A stretch of DNA of 64,000 nt from Hormiphora californensis (Eukaryota; Ctenophora; Tentaculata; Cydippida; Pleurobrachiidae). Position 1 is the stretch's first letter. Each line of letters starts with the position of its first letter. The notes under the pieces were generated by a model. It worked only from the letters and a program-made list of their open reading frames with translations, was not told where the DNA came from and ran no database searches. The translations under genes were made by a program, and so were the position numbers. Location of the stretch: contig CM035352.1 of the NCBI GenBank assembly GCA_020137815.1, positions 4,942,998 to 5,006,997 on the forward strand. Direction: 5' to 3'. Shown piece after piece: positions 53,801 through 63,960 of this stretch.

Positions 53801-54852
53801 GCTCATTGGAAAGAATACATTAAGAGCTTTCTAATGAGCTTTAAAAAAATGAAAATCGGTGCAAAATGTGCGGTGCTATGGCGAAAACGCGCATTTTACG
53901 CCATAACGCCGCGCATTTTGCGCCGATTTTCATTTTCTAGGGCTCATTTTAAAGGTCTCAATGTCCTCTTTCCAATGAGCCCAAGATTTTGCAAATTGGT
54001 CAAAAAATGGCTGAGTTATGGCCAAAAATGTGAAGAACCGAGTGAGTATTTACCGCTTACCTAGAAATAGTGTTAATATTTTGTTGTTCACCTAAGGGCT
54101 AAGCCCCCCCCCCCCCCCCCCCATGTAAGCTAAAACATGAAATTTATTGATTTTCTTGGTAAACTTACTAAAATACATCATTCCTACAGGAAGAGCAAAT
54201 CAAAAAATACTGCGAGGAGATAGTATTGAAAATGAAGAGCGAGCTGATGAAGTACGCTGAAAATGCTAATAAACAAGCCCTGGAATATGTCCAGAGAGCC
54301 GTACAAGAGGGCAAGGACTCCACGGCTACAAAATACAAGAAGTATTACCAGAAATTGTTGTACTGTTTGACTGAGAAACATCCGACTGTGAAGGGCACTG
54401 TGAAACACCTCCAACAAACATTACCTAAACAGGTAAAATATCTAACTTTGTTGAGTTACTCAACAAATCTTGTGTTAGTTGATACTCAACAAAACTTGTG
54501 TTTATTCCCCTATCTTATGTTCTAACCCTCCGGGGCGCGGTGAGAGAGAGAGTCGAGCAAGGCACCCCCCCCCCCATTTTGTGTCAAATCAAGCAATAAA
54601 CTTCTAACACCATCCCGCCCCTTCCAGGTGTCAAGAACTCCAAACAACACGATCAGCTCATCAGTACCTCGCGGCTCGCCCCGACCCGACCTCACTACCA
54701 GCTCGACAGCACCTCGCACTGACCTCACTACCTCCCAAGACTCGGCATTCTGTTCCCAGGGGACCCCAGAATCGTGGTTACAAAGGGATGTGAGAAGGAA
54801 GCTGGATATGGTTGGACCAGATAGTCTGAGAGACAATTCAAATATTGTGTGA
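44892..54852 (+). CDS. CEP152: CEP152/Asterless-like centriole assembly protein
   Basis: Nineteen exons: 44892-44987, 45112-45312, 45453-45745, 45898-46017, 46133-46241, 46383-46514, 46735-47066, 47341-47512, 47724-47904, 49384-49528, 49679-49814, 50165-50270, 50350-50453, 50959-51143, 51336-51560, 51819-51954, 53596-53691, 54190-54432, 54628-54852. They sum to exactly 1,079 codons including the stop. The N-terminus is acidic (DDDDIEEEWVQDQEN), then Pro/Tyr-rich, then nearly continuous coiled coil from LNALYRANERKVEEITQQL onward. Landmarks shared with animal CEP152: the LN-A--ER-----I--L start of the coil, GCQTDK in mid-protein, and a C-terminal block (IKKYCEEIVLKMKSELMKYA ... TKYKKYYQKLL) like the human MRKYYLICLQQIL region. 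CEP152 scaffolds procentriole formation and recruits PLK4 through an acidic N-terminus. Start codon is the first clear ATG; an upstream exon cannot be excluded. Confidence 0.72.
47191..47340 (+). repeat. Tandemly repeated 3' splice site, five acceptors
   Basis: Five CAG acceptors end at 47207, 47240, 47273, 47307 and 47340, spaced 33, 33, 34 and 33. Each unit holds ACCTCTG, a branch-like CTAATTAT, a CT tract and CAG. The last joins exon 8 of the CEP152-like gene in frame; the one at 47307 would add 11 residues (PLLIIPSLLSR-like) in frame. Confidence 0.85.
48524..49334. mobile_element. 811-bp hAT-like MITE with G-run termini and 8-bp duplication
   Basis: Begins with a G-run followed by CGGCTGAAGTTTT and ends with AAAACTTCAGCCGG plus a C-run. 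TTTCAACC flanks both sides (48516-48523 and 49335-49342), an 8-bp duplication of the hAT kind. Subterminal GAAGTTTTTGAAGTT repeats occur in both arms. It lies in the 1.5-kb intron between CEP152-like exons 9 and 10. Confidence 0.85.
52226..52478. mobile_element. 253-bp MITE with TA duplication
   Basis: GTAGGAGCGGTTAGATCA at 52226 is inverted at 52461-52478; TA flanks at 52224-52225 and 52479-52480. Internal inverted blocks (GCATCCAATCC / GATTGGATGC, AAGTCGCGCGCCACCC / GGGTGGCACGCGACTT) make the whole element a fold-back. Confidence 0.85.
52516..52786. mobile_element. 271-bp MITE with about 40-bp inverted termini and TA duplication
   Basis: Left end AAGTCGAATTTTTTAATCAA matches the inverted right end, and the match continues through GGGACAGGGG and GCCGCGCATT. 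TA flanks at 52514-52515 and 52787-52788. The terminus resembles that of the element at 3629-3779. Confidence 0.85.
53709..54061. mobile_element. 353-bp MITE with about 100-bp inverted termini and 9-bp duplication
   Basis: Ends GGTAAGCGGTAAATACTCAC and its exact inverse; flanked by TAGAAATAG at 53700-53708 and 54062-54070. A 9-bp duplication suggests a Mutator-like or related mobiliser. It begins 17 bp after CEP152-like exon 17, so the donor and the start of the intron are host sequence. Confidence 0.9.
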
Positions 54853-55129
54853 GGGACTTTCAGAGTGAAATTGATAAGTTTGACATGACCAACTTTTTTA
54901 GTTCAATTATTATGTGAGGACTCAATCTCTCATGTTGTTTTGACGAGTGCCAGATCATTATGCAGTATTTAATATGATTTGACGTCATACGATGCTTGGT
55001 ATGCAAGGGGCTAATATGTAAATTATTAGGTACAAAGCCCCGTTAATTGTGAACTCAGTGAAGTGAATATATTTATTGATTCTTAACTAGAAATAAGTCC
55101 TGTGTTTGATACTTCGTAATAATATCAAT

Positions 55130-55800
55130 GGATTCTGGTCAGGCTGAGGCATCTGCTGTCTGGAGTCGCCAGACCCCGGTTCGATTTTCAAAGCTGAGCG
55201 TGCGACAGTGCGCTTAGATCAAGGCAGAGCATCCGGTCACTGGCATCTCCTGTCAGAACTTGTTGAGTAACAAGTCAGAACCTGTCTGGCGCCGTCGTAA
55301 TACACAGTGCGCTCAGATGGGGTCGGAGGCCTGACAGCTTCTTGCTCTGGCCCTGTCTGGCAACACGGACCCCAGCTGAGCGCACTTTCGCATGTGAGAA
55401 TCAAATCGGGATCTGGCGTGAACCGTGGTGAGAGCTGTCTGGCGCCAGATGCAGACAGCTCTGACCACGGTTCACGAAATGAGAATAGGGTCAGGCCAAT
55501 GCATGCTCTGAAAGTTCAAAAGGATAGGTTCCCTATTCCTTCAAGTTCACCGCAACATCCCGCTGACAGTGTGCCCAGATTTAGACTGTATGGCGGCGCC
55601 ATACCCCAATGTGATTCTCAGATGGGGTCACGGCGCCAAACAGGATTTAGATAGGATCGGCCAAACGCCGCCAAAGACTGTCTGGCGTCGCGGACTGACT
55701 CGATCTGAGCGCATTGTCAGGTTTTGAGATCGAGAATCAAAACGGGGTCTAGCCTGAACCAAGAGGCACCGCCTGACTGAGTCAGTCAGACGGTGCCTGA
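55130..55800. repeat. Hairpin-rich GGCGCC/GTCTGGCG repeat region
   Basis: Contains repeated modules with CTGTCTGGCGCC, GCGCTCAGATGGGGTC and GATTCTCA, in both orientations. Clear hairpins: CGTGAACCGTGGT / ACCACGGTTCACG enclosing AGAGCTGTCTG / CAGACAGCTCT (about 55418-55476), and AGGCACCGCCTGACTGA inverted at about 55764-55798. A copy of one module lies at 37441-37503. GGTTCGATTTT at about 55178 resembles a pol III B box, so a SINE-like origin is possible but weak. Confidence 0.65.
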
Positions 55801-56180
55801 ACAAAACAAATAGAAACAAGAGGGTTTACCAAAAGGATTTTAAAGACCACACACAGTTGACAGTAATATGTGATAAACTTGGAGATCATGGAGATAAGAG
55901 ACATGTCAACATGTTAATCAAGAGTTAATAAAAGTAGAAAACTAATACCAGCTACCCGGATAAATTAACTATCAGTATCTCGCCAAAACAGTATCAGCTG
56001 CATCGCGCTGACCCTCCGAAGAGTGGAGCGAGGTTGCCTGCGTAGCAGACAAGTCCCTTAGGGGATCGCCCTGTGGGCACGCGAACATGAGGGGCGCGAC
56101 GTGCCCAAGGAGCGAGGTCAGGCATTTCAAAATCTGATGCTCCAAAGTCTAAAACATATTAGACAATTTTGACCGGTGAT

Positions 56181-56235
56181 CTAAGTTTTCACAGTACACC
56201 GTTTACACCGGTTACAGTGTACTGTGAAAACTTAG
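56181..56235. repeat. Perfect 19-bp-arm hairpin
   Basis: CTAAGTTTTCACAGTACAC and its inverse enclose a short spacer. Confidence 0.85.
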
Positions 56236-56370
56236 ACCACTGCAAAAACACTAGTAATTATAAAGTAAAATACCGTTGCAGTGGTATGTGAAAAATTAGA
56301 CACTTTCTAGTCACACGCACACAGTGTGAACATTACAAACATTACAAACTGAGTGAACGGGATAAAGATT

Positions 56371-56371
56371 A

Positions 56372-56424
<53 letters not shown>

Positions 56425-56613
56425 GTGTGTGTGTGTGTGAGAGAGAGAGATAGGAAAAGAGAGAATCGAAGGCAGAGAGGGAAAGCAGATGCAGGACGCT
56501 CATTGGTGTGGTGCCATCACGTGACGATCACGTGACCTATAGTTGCAGAGGGGAAGAAAAGATAAGGGTTAGGGCGTGTGCAGTGTGCACTGTGCAGTAG
56601 TGACTACTACACA

Positions 56614-56662
<49 letters not shown>
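56371..56662. repeat. (GA)n / (TG)n and (CT)n microsatellites
   Basis: (GA)n with a short (TG)n at about 56371-56455 and (CT)n at about 56617-56662. Between them lie two CACGTG E-boxes (56518-56540) and the 21-bp near-palindrome at 56577-56597. Confidence 0.9.
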
Positions 56663-56664
<2 letters not shown>

Positions 56665-56738
56665 TTCTCTTTCTCTCTCTCTCTCTCACTCAATCTTTAT
56701 CTCTTTCACTCAGTTTGTTTCCAAAATCATCTAATAAA

Positions 56739-57009
56739 ATTAGATGACTGCTTTTACATGCTCTATTACACAACAATAATGTTAAAGATTCTTTCACTTT
56801 TAGGCCTCGCAGGCTCGGCCCAAAAGTACAACTACAGAGCTCGCAGGCTCGCTCAGTAGTTACACTTAGCGTGCCTCGCAGGCTCGGCAGCTAAGTAAAA
56901 GGATCTACCTCGACCTATCGGTCTCGGTTCATTATTGTTGTATTTAGAGCACTCGGCCTTCGGCCTCGTGCACTAAAAATTAATAGACCATTTTAACCAG
57001 TCATCTAAT
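56739..57009. repeat. Cloverleaf-like repeat, copy B, with outer stem (271 bp)
   Basis: Outer ATTAGATGACTG (56739-56750) pairs with CAGTCATCTAAT (56998-57009); inner CAACAATAATG (56771-56781) pairs with CATTATTGTTG (56930-56940). Arms with loop CTCGCAGGCTCG lie at 56806-56817, 56840-56851 and 56875-56886, flanked by GGC/GCC, GAG/CTC and TGC/GCA. Further arms are CTCGACC-TATC-GGTCTCG and GCACTCGGCC-TTC-GGCCTCGTGC. The core has the same 170-bp length and arm spacing (34, 35) as copy A. Confidence 0.85.
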
Positions 57010-57185
57010 CATATAATCTCATCTCACACGCGACAGATACATCATTATACATAACATCAAAAAATAGACTTGCTGAAGACACTGTCTTAGACATCGCAGG
57101 GTAGAAATCGAGCATTTGCCATAAAAGTATCTGGATTCTGGGCAGTGCAGTATCTCTCTCAAAAAATTGTCATTTCAGAGTCTTA

Positions 57186-57365
57186 CAGTGCTGCTTGTAG
57201 TCAAATTACCGTAATGAAAATACAGTAAGGAGACGCGCACGGTGCATAACGCGCGGCAAAAAGTTCATGTGTCAGCACGTACTAGCGCCCTGATTGGTCA
57301 CGGTTGCGTGTCGTCTTACTGTATCTTCGTTTTCCATTACCGTTTTCCCACTACAAGCGACCGTG
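57186..57365. mobile_element. 180-bp PIF/Harbinger-like MITE
   Basis: Starts CAGTGCTGCTTGTAGTC, ends with the related inverse CCACTACAAGCGACCGTG, and is flanked by TTA (57183-57185 and 57366-57368). Subterminal TTACCGTAATG / CATTACCG and TACAGTAAG / CTTACTGTA pairs support it. A 3-bp TTA duplication is typical of PIF/Harbinger. Confidence 0.75.
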
Positions 57366-57372
57366 TTAGTTA

Positions 57373-57665
57373 CACGGTCGCTTGTAGTGGGAAAACGGTA
57401 TAGGTATATAGGTATATAGGTACATATATAGGTATATTATATACCTACTTATAATAGGTATATAGGTAATGGTATAGGTAATGGTATAGGTATATAGGTA
57501 ATGGTATAGGTAATGGAAAACTGAGATACAGTAAGACGACGCACAACCGTGGCCAATCAGGGCGCTAGTACGTGCTGAACACATGCACTTTTTGCCACGT
57601 GTTATGCAACGTGCGCGTCTCCTTACTGTATTTCTATTACGGTAATACGACTACAAGCAGCACTG
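57373..57665. mobile_element. Second PIF/Harbinger-like MITE in opposite orientation (293 bp)
   Basis: Starts CACGGTCGCTTGTAGTGGG and ends GACTACAAGCAGCACTG, with TTA at 57370-57372 and 57666-57668. It is the inverted relative of the previous element, only seven bases (TTAGTTA) away, and carries an expanded GGTATATAGGTAAT-type internal microsatellite. Confidence 0.75.
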
Positions 57666-58038
57666 TTAGTCTAGTCGTATCGTCAATGATACAGAATTCC
57701 TAAAATGTAAACACCCTTTTCCACAATCACTTCTATTCACCGTCTTTAATCAAATACTCCTTATGCCACACTTGTTTTCATGCTCACACAAAACCGTACA
57801 ATTCACGCGTGATCACGATACAAGTACACTGAAGACAACCCCACAAAACATTGTCTCATATAAGACCCTCGGCCCGGTGCAGCTACGTGAGGCCGCGTAG
57901 CGATGTACAGTCAGTGTATGACAACACAAAACATTGTCTCTTAATCATACTATACTCATTGTCTCTGAGTATGAGACTATGATAATCATATTCATTGTCT
58001 ATCGACTCTCGGCATTCAGTAATAATCCCCGGCCCTCA

Positions 58039-61000
58039 TTACCAGAAGGGGCACCATCCAGTGTAGAGCTGACACAGGTTCTCACTCAGAGTGGCCTGTT
58101 TGATCAGACTCTGCACCTGTTCCACAACACCCAAACTCTCGTCAGTAACGTCATCAACCCCGTACAGCTTCTTACGAACCTTGGACAATACCTCCATCGC
58201 ACGTGCATTCATCTGAGAGGGTGGGGGTGTTATTAGGCTGTTAGAACATCGGGGATGAGGAGGAGGAGGGATATTGTAAAAATGGGGTGATTAGGCGAGC
58301 GCCACAGAATTTGAAAGTAGCGGTTCATTTCATTGAAACGACCTAATATATCTTACCTCAGCACCCCCCTCAGTATCAGGGTCCTTCAGTCTCCAGTTCA
58401 GCAGGGGATCATACACAAATGTTTCAAGGACAGCCAACACACTTGTAGCATTGTTCCTCATCACCTGTGTGGTAGTAATTAGTAGTGATTAGTAATTACA
58501 ATTGAGGACAGCTGCAATAGGTCATCAGCTAAAGGCAAACAAGCGATGTAAAAGAGATCGATCTGTATAAAAAACAAATCAGTGACATGCGAATCACTGT
58601 TTCACATTCTACATTAATGTCTGCACCTACCTCCATAACATCGTTACAGGTGAGGGTGTAAGTGATCCAGGGGGTGAAATGTGATCCAGGGGGGTGGAAT
58701 GTGACATGTGTAATGTGATGTCTGCACCTACCTCCATAACATCGTTACATGTGAGGGTGTAAGTCCCGTGAATTCCCGTCACCTCCATCGCCTTCCTCAT
58801 CATCCTAGTTAGCCTAAAGGGAAGGTTTGTGGTAAATTGGGTTTCACCAAATTACATATTGTATACAAGAACGCCCTACGATTTACCGCTTACCTAAAGG
58901 GAACTGTCTCCGGGAATTTCTCACGGTCCCGGGCGACATCAAAGCTCTCCCCAAAATCGCAGTGGATTAGATTCCCTGTTTTCCTGTCCATCATAATGTT
59001 ACTGGGGTGCCGGTCACCTAGACCCAGGATATAACCCACCTGGAAATAAGGGGAGTTGAGTAATTGTGGTGACAAGAAATGAGGGTGGAGTTGGAGTGAC
59101 ATTGGTACCCTTCATTGTGCTTGTTCAAGACCCCCTTTAGACTATATATTTAAACAGTGTGGAGCTGAGGGGTTCGAGCAAGACAACCTCACAGAGTAGT
59201 GTGAGGTATACCACCAACACAGTCCTATCATACATTCACAGAAGCTCAAAATGGGGAAATGGGGGGGGGGTGCAAATATGACACGTACCATACACATGAC
59301 TGCGTGACTCAGAATGTAGTTCTTCCTTCGCTCAAACCAGATCTCCGCACTGGGACTCTTTTGGTAGAGAATTATCGCCAGATCTTCTCCCGTTGTACAA
59401 TTGAGAACCTGGAAAGACAAGGTGATCGGTGGTAATTAGTTGGTACAGATAACGGTGACAGAGAGACAAATAAAACAGACAAACAGACAAATCACAAACA
59501 ACCAGACAGACAGACAGACAGAAAAACACCCAGACAATTGACCCACCTCTTCGAACACCTCAATCTTCATCATCAGTGGTAGTTTCTCATAGCACTGGCA
59601 GTACTTCTGTGTCAGTTTGTTCTCCAAACTAGGATCCACACTTGTCTTAACCCGGTGATCCTTAATCAGCTGATGCAGGGTGTCACTGTGAGGCCTCCAC
59701 CCACTCAATCCAGAATGTGGTGACAGGGGGATCACACTGTATCGCTGGATAGACAGGTTCTGTTCAGCTGTAGATTGAGAGTGTGCCAGAAGAGAGTTAA
59801 CTAGTCCAAACAACTGCATAGCCCTCTCATCCTGTCGAATATCCTCATTCCCTTTTAGTAGGAAGGTGTATTTCAACCCATCACTTCCAATCATGCTCAA
59901 CTTCCTTGGTTTCTGCTTACTCTTGATAACACCAACATGTGGGTCCACCATGTGGATCTTGATCACCGGTTGTCCCGGGTCGTATGTCCCTGGAACTGCC
60001 AACTGCATGTCCCTAGCCTCAACCAGGAGTCTTGGGGAGCTATCCTCCAGACGGACAGAGCTCATTTGGGAGATGGCCTGCTGCATTCTGTTATACACAT
60101 TAATGTAGTTGCACCACGCGTTGTCTATCAGATTGTGTCCACCCCTCCTACCACCCCCTCCTCCACCACCTCCTTCAAGGTGATGCTCACCCTGTTCCTG
60201 GTTTGCCTGACTTCGCTTCCAAGCCTGACACAACTCGAACGCCTCGGATAGATCACTACCATTCAGATTCTTGAAACTCTTCTCCTGTGGGGTAAGGTTC
60301 TGTTCGGCTCGGGGGTTGCCCTGTTCAGGGTTGATAATCCTGTGTAGAGGGTACAGAATATCCAACATCGCATGAGCATTCTTCTTGTGGTAAAACTGTC
60401 TGCTGGCCCTCTCCAACGCATCATACCACATCTCATTCCAGGAGATGGCAATCCTAATCAGTTCGTTACTGAACATGACTCCTTCATCCACAATTCTCTT
60501 GCTGTGCTCCCCCATAAGGGTCAACAGATCACTAGCATGCCTGCTCCTGTCCCCATCATCTGTCTTCTTAGCGACACTCAGGGGGTAAATCAGGGCCTGT
60601 GGGTGCTCCCTTCCAACATCGTTAAGGACTCGGTGAATGAGGTCCCTAACGTTGGTATTGGGGATATCAATCCTGGCAATTAGTTGAGGGATGACTTGAA
60701 TCCAAATGTTCATGGGAATGCGTTTAATCCCCTCCGCCAGCCTCTGCCTCACTTCCTCATTACTCCCGTGTGTGAACCAGAGAGTCAGGAGTTTCAGAAC
60801 ATCCTCCAATCTGTTCGTCTCCAGTGTCAGTGCTATACTTTCAATGAAACCCTGTACTGCAGCAGTGATCAGTTGATATTTGAAGGCTATCTCCTGGGTT
60901 AAGTCGTGTTTCCTCTTGTACAACTGGGCCAACTCCTCTCCCTGCTCACCGACCTCATCCAGCCCCCCATCATGAGAGTCGGAGGGTTCAGGGAGGCAAA

Positions 61001-63402
61001 CCAGATCATCATCACTGTCCTCGGTGTCTTCCTCACTGAAATCTTCATCGTCTTCATAGCTTCCTGAGACGGGGGGATGTGTAATATTAGGTCATCCAAT
61101 ATTGATCTGGACAGGTATGTTTGTGAGAGAACGGGGCCAGACAGAGCCAAGCGACCTGTTCCAGCGTCTTCCTTGGACATTTTTAGGTTGGACTAGGATG
61201 GTGGGAACCTTCGCCTGCTGGCAGTATTGCCTCACGAGCAATATGTTTCAATGCTACTCTAGCTGCCGCTTTATGAAAGAAAAATCTGTGACACTACGGG
61301 TGATTGAATATGTCATGGCATTTTCTCTATTGGGGACAGATGATCGGTTTGACCAATGTTCCTAGATCACTTTTTCAGCCTGAATCTGATGCAACCATAA
61401 TTGAAGCGTTTAGATTCCATCTTCATCTTCAAAAATTGGATTTTTGCCAAAATTGCGCTTTGCACACTTCATGGCCGTTTTTGTACGTTCTAAACGTCTA
61501 AATGACTTGAATCCAACGTTAAATGTTAGCTTATACAATTTTCTAGGTCCTATGTTAGTTTTATTACGATCGGTCAATGGATACCTGGCTCACGGCAACT
61601 TTTTTCAACATTTGTAAAAAAAATTAAAATCCATCTTTACCAAATCTTGCGAAAATCGCTTCCCCATGCTAGAAATTTTATCCAAAAATTTCAGGAAGGT
61701 TTCTGGAGTATCTCCAGCCATTTAATAAGCAATATATAGGGTTAAAAACGTTCCAAATTATCCGGAAGTAGGTCATATTGGTCCAAAATTGAGTTAAAAG
61801 TTAGCATAAAGCGGCAGCTAGAGTAATGATCCAATTAATTGCCTGTGAGACATAAGAGCAAGCATGCGAAGGCTCCAACCATCCTAGTCCAATCCAAAAA
61901 TGTCTAAGGAAGACGCTGGAACAGGTCGCTTGGCTCTATCTGGCTCCGTTCTCTCACGGTAGACCAGTCCAGATCAATATTGGATGACCTAATATTGGGG
62001 ACATTTAGATCAACTAGGGAGATCAAATTAAAGCGCTCAAATAGGTTAGGGTTAGGTTAAAAGGGGAGGAAACATGCAATATTGGGGTCTCTTGACTCTT
62101 TTAGATAAAAATAAAGTGCTCAAATGATTCTACCAAATCTAGACTTAGTCTTATATCCTAGCTTCTTCACACCAAAATTGTCCTAAAAAGGGTGCTATCT
62201 CATCACTAACCTGGCATGGGAGGGGGTGCAGAACCAGCCTGATCAGCTGCAATAACTTTCTTAACTCTACTCTCGATCCTCTTCAACTCCAGTTTCTGGG
62301 CATCCAGTGTTTCAGGTTGTGCAGCCTCCAGACTCATATTGGCCCACTTGTTCCACCCCTTGTAATATCTACAATCATGATCTTTGGCATCTTCAAAGAA
62401 TTTGAGTGTATCCAGTGCGGGATTAGGAACTTTGTTCATAGTGTTGAGATCGTGTAGCCATATACCCTGTTTCAACTTGTATTTAGATTTCAACCTCTGA
62501 TCATCTTTGAGCCGCTGCTCATCCTGTCCAATGGAGGTATCCACTGTGTTCAGACCCTGGTTCACATAACTAGATATCATAGTAAATGCCTTCCTCTTTT
62601 CTCCAACCCCATTAGCCGTGTTCCACTGGTGCTTGAAGTACTGGTAGGCCACGTGGGGATCCATGGGGCTCTGCATGGCTGTTGTGCTGGGATCAGATCC
62701 TATCAGGTCCAATAAAATCTTCTTGGCTAGGTTTCTCCGGCCACTTTTCTGGGCTATGGAGCTGAATTTTAGCCACGCTCTGATGTCCTCACGGGGCTCT
62801 AGGACGAGTTTGTGGACCTCGAGTATACGAGACCAGTCGGACACGTTACTCTGGCAGCCCTGGAGTCGGTTCCACCACACTTCTCTTAATCTGGGGAGGG
62901 GGGGGGGGGTCATAGATCATACTTCTCTCAATCTGGGGGGGGGGGGGGGAGGGGGTCATGGATCATACTTCACTTAATCTGGGGGGGGGGGGTGTCATGG
63001 ATCACACTTCTCTTAATCTGGGGGGGGGGGGGGGGTCATGGATCATACTTCACTTAATCTGGGGAGGGGGGTGGATCACACTTCTCTCAATCTGGGGAGG
63101 GGGGTGGATCACACTTCACTTAATCTGGGGGGGGGGGGTGAATTCATGGATCACAGACCGAAATACAGACAGACAGACAGACAAATAGACAGGGCAGACA
63201 CACACACAACTCCTACCTATCTTTCCGTATCTGATCCTTCTTTATCATATCAGCCTCACTCTTATACTCTCTACAGTTACTGGGATTCAGGTACCCTAGC
63301 ACTTCCTCCATCTCACTCAGCATGTGCATGTCCACTATCTTGGTGTACATTCGGTGGTATCCCTCCTTTACTATCACAGTTATCTCCTGGTCCAGGGTGT
63401 TC
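58039..63402 (-). CDS. MTOR: mTOR kinase, C-terminal 1,003 residues (5' end outside the window)
   Basis: Exons in transcript order: 63402-63217, 62890-62211, 61063-59547, 59408-59289, 59039-58894, 58813-58732, 58464-58357, 58212-58039; frame kept throughout. The FAT region includes [12 protein letters not shown] and [10 protein letters not shown]. An acidic linker ([19 protein letters not shown]) replaces the Ser/Thr-rich loop seen in the human protein. Then come [13 protein letters not shown] and [14 protein letters not shown], and the FRB domain starting [19 protein letters not shown], with LCQAWKRS at its end. The kinase domain has [49 protein letters not shown] (catalytic loop) and HCDFGES (DFG). 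The FATC tail ends [12 protein letters not shown] at the stop, the invariant PIKK terminus. mTOR integrates nutrient and growth-factor signals in TORC1 and TORC2. FRB residues that contact rapamycin look largely conserved (aromatic W and Y/F positions), so sensitivity is plausible but untested. Confidence 0.96.
58619..58663 (-). repeat. Duplicated end of an mTOR exon with its donor site
   Basis: About 44 bp repeat 58720-58764 at an offset of 101. The unit spans the last about 33 coding bases of exon 58813-58732 plus its GTAGGTG donor, so a decoy exon end and donor follow the real one in the intron. Confidence 0.85.
61064..62210 (-). other. mTOR intron carrying a 914-bp palindromic MITE
   Basis: Intron between exons 62890-62211 and 61063-59547. 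The element at 61083-61996 fills most of it; the rest (62000-62210) is AT-rich with nothing recognised. Confidence 0.8.
61083..61996. mobile_element. 914-bp MITE in an mTOR intron
   Basis: Termini AATATTAGGTCATCCAATAT and inverse match perfectly over about 30 bp, and inner blocks (AGCGACCTGTTCCAGCGTCTTCCTTGGACATTTTTAGG-type, about 61149-61187 versus 61901-61940) continue the inverted match for over 100 bp. TAGCTGCCGCTTTATG near 61260 is also inverted near 61815. I found no clear target duplication. No transposase. Confidence 0.85.
62891..63140 (-). repeat. Tandem array duplicating an mTOR splice acceptor
   Basis: The real acceptor of exon 62890-62211 is followed (in transcript direction, preceded) by six more copies with AG/exon borders at 62932, 62978, 63017, 63058, 63091 and 63124. 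Each unit carries a C-tract (read on the minus strand), CAG and about 14 bases copied from the exon start (ATTAAGAGAAGTGTG with variants), plus GATCCATGAC. Confidence 0.88.
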
Positions 63403-63960
63403 CTGAAGGGAATACAGAGGGGGTTAGTGCTGGGGGGATACAGAGGGGATACAGAGTTATCTCCTGGTCCAGGGTGTTCCTGAAGGGAATACAGAGGGGG
63501 TTAGTGTTGGGGGATACATAGGGGATACAGAGTTATCTCCTGGTCCAGGGTGTTCCTGAAGGGAATACAGAGGGGGTTAGTGTTGGGGGATACATAGGGG
63601 ATACAGAGTTATCTCCTGGTCCAGGGTGTTTCTGAAGGGAATACAGAGGGTTAGTGTTGGGGGATACATAGGGGATACAGAGTTATCTCCTGGTCCAGGG
63701 TGTTCCTGAAGGGAATACAGAGGGTTAGTGTTGGGGATACATAGGGGATACAGAGTAATCTCCTGGTCCAGGGTGTTCCTGAAGGGAATACAGAGGGGGT
63801 TAGTGTTCTACAGGGTGTTCCTGAAGGGAATACAGAGGGAGTTAGTGTTGGTTGGGGATACAGAGGGGATACAGAGTTATCTCCTGGTCCAGGGTGTTCC
63901 TGAAGGGAATACAGAGGGTTATAAAGCTTACACAGAGCTGGGTTAGCTGGGATGGGGGAT
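63403..63960 (-). repeat. Minisatellite duplicating another mTOR splice acceptor
   Basis: Units of about 73-79 bp (one of 42). Each contains, on the minus strand, TGTATTCCCTTCAG followed by the first bases of exon 63402-63217 (GAACACCCTGGACCAGGAG). Borders equivalent to the real one (63402) occur at 63479, 63555, 63631 (CAG kept, exon base changed), 63705, 63778, 63820 and 63899. The short forward-strand open frames here are repeat artefacts. Confidence 0.9.

Larger units (their letters stand above)
54853..58038. other. Repeat-rich intergenic DNA between the CEP152-like and mTOR 3' ends
   Basis: The two genes converge here. The interval holds the GGCGCC hairpin region (about 55130-55800), a hairpin at 56181-56235, (GA)n and (CT)n tracts, cloverleaf copy B, and two back-to-back MITEs. 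I recognise no gene. Confidence 0.7.

Noticed and set aside
53756-54064. 102-residue open frame
   Set aside because: Lies inside a MITE; its two ends are inverted copies of each other.
55165-55185. tRNA gene suggested by a GGTTCGATT B box
   Set aside because: No matching A box at proper spacing, no T-stem pairing and no acceptor stem; at most a diverged SINE head.
63324-63946. Forward frames with repeated [10 protein letters not shown]-like peptides
   Set aside because: Translation of the mTOR-intron minisatellite on the wrong strand.
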